From Bacillota bacterium (GTDB lineage: Bacteria > Bacillota_I > Bacilli_A > RF39 > UBA660): a stretch of DNA of 5,784 nucleotides. The stretch's first letter is position 1, and the number at the start of each line of letters is the position of its first letter. Positions 5,626 to 5,784 of the stretch are shown here, piece after piece. Below the pieces are notes generated by a model. It was not told the origin of the DNA, did no database searches, and was given only the letters and a program-made list of their open reading frames with translations. Position numbers and translations under genes: made by a program. The stretch is from positions 1-5,784 of the forward strand of contig JAGZRP010000059.1 of assembly GCA_018381595.1 (NCBI GenBank), read 5' to 3'.

Positions 5626-5784
5626 ATGAAGGTTAACAAAAAGTTACCATGGGGGGGGTATTTAGGTAATACTTCTCATAAAAAGGGATTTACATTAATA
5701 GAGCTAATTGGAGTGGTATCGATATTAGGAATCATATTAATCGTTGCCTTACCCCAAATCGGAAAGACATTAAAAGACCAAGCA
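5626..5784 (+). CDS. Type IV prepilin / ComGC-like pseudopilin, N-terminal part, partial at right edge
   Basis: Precursor of a type IV pilin or competence/secretion pseudopilin, processed at the membrane by a prepilin peptidase and built into a pilus or pseudopilus. The visible 53 residues hold a 21-residue leader ending HKKG, the cleavage motif G21/FTLIE with Glu at mature +5 (Glu26), then the hydrophobic helix ELIGVVSILGIILIVALPQI with the conserved Pro at mature 22 (Pro43). The leader is much longer than the usual 6-10 residues of Gram-positive ComGC-type proteins. AAAGGAAG (5609-5616) is the ribosome site, 9 nt before the ATG. No in-frame ATG, GTG or TTG lies between the G8 tract and the cleavage site, so translation must start before the tract. 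An operon with other pilus genes would be expected to the right. Whether it serves competence, adhesion or motility cannot be told from this fragment. Confidence 0.88.
   Translation, partial: MKVNKKLPWGGYLGNTSHKKGFTLIELIGVVSILGIILIVALPQIGKTLKDQA
5651..5658 (+). repeat. Poly-G tract (G8) inside the prepilin leader
   Basis: Eight consecutive G's encode part of Trp9 and all of Gly10-Gly11. It is the longest G or C run in this AT-rich window. Removing one G gives TGG GGG GGT ATT TAG; adding one gives GTA TTT AGG TAA after the tract; both stop at once in the frame of the upstream ATG. An ATG (5649-5651) touches the tract and would be in the pilin frame only with G7 or G10. TACC (5645-5648) and GGTA (5657-5660) bracket the run as a short inverted repeat. 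Confidence 0.8.

Noticed and set aside
1..5784. CRISPR arrays, tRNA or rRNA genes, insertion sequences, att sites
   Set aside because: No regularly spaced repeats, cloverleaf-like segments, transposase fragments or long terminal inverted repeats were seen on either strand.

Overview
The window is chromosomal DNA from a low-GC, AT-rich bacterium, most likely a Bacillota (Firmicutes) member. The evidence is purine-rich Shine-Dalgarno sites before every gene, SigA-type promoters, short U-tailed terminators, a glycolytic GAPDH, a ClpP, a kinase fused to a ThrRS-like N-terminus (an arrangement known from Bacillota), and a prepilin-like protein. The 40-codon gene ends in TGA and Trp is written TGG, so I see no sign of the Mycoplasma code. 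I cannot name a genus.

Left part (1-793, minus strand): clpP (catalytic Ser96, His121, Asp170) is followed 31 nt downstream by the 5' part of a DnaQ-like DEDD 3'-5' exonuclease that runs off the left edge. That gene is broken at a run of seven A's. A -1 shift restores an exonuclease-like reading frame, and the break lies exactly on the heptamer A AAA AAC. clpP is divergent from the next gene, and the two predicted promoters overlap at their -35 boxes.

Middle (910-3931, plus strand): a 557-residue uridine/nucleoside kinase-type protein is followed 15 nt later by a 40-codon GTG-start gene for a glycine-zipper membrane peptide, then a hairpin terminator. Next comes GAPDH under its own near-consensus promoter (TTGACA-N17-TACAAT). 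Two stacked hairpins follow its stop codon; the second can work in both directions and also closes the convergent gene.

Right part (3995-5784): a 400-residue soluble, acidic protein on the minus strand that I do not recognise. It is divergent, across an AT-rich 326-bp spacer with several dyads, from a type IV prepilin/ComGC-like gene cut by the right edge.

The feature most worth following is a run of eight G's inside the prepilin leader. G7 or G9 would stop translation from the upstream ATG within a few codons, and G7 would bring an internal ATG touching the tract into the pilin frame. This is the layout expected of a slipped-strand phase switch of a surface or competence pseudopilus component. 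The rest is mostly housekeeping, apart from the broken exonuclease, the unrecognised 400-aa protein and the overlooked 40-aa membrane peptide.
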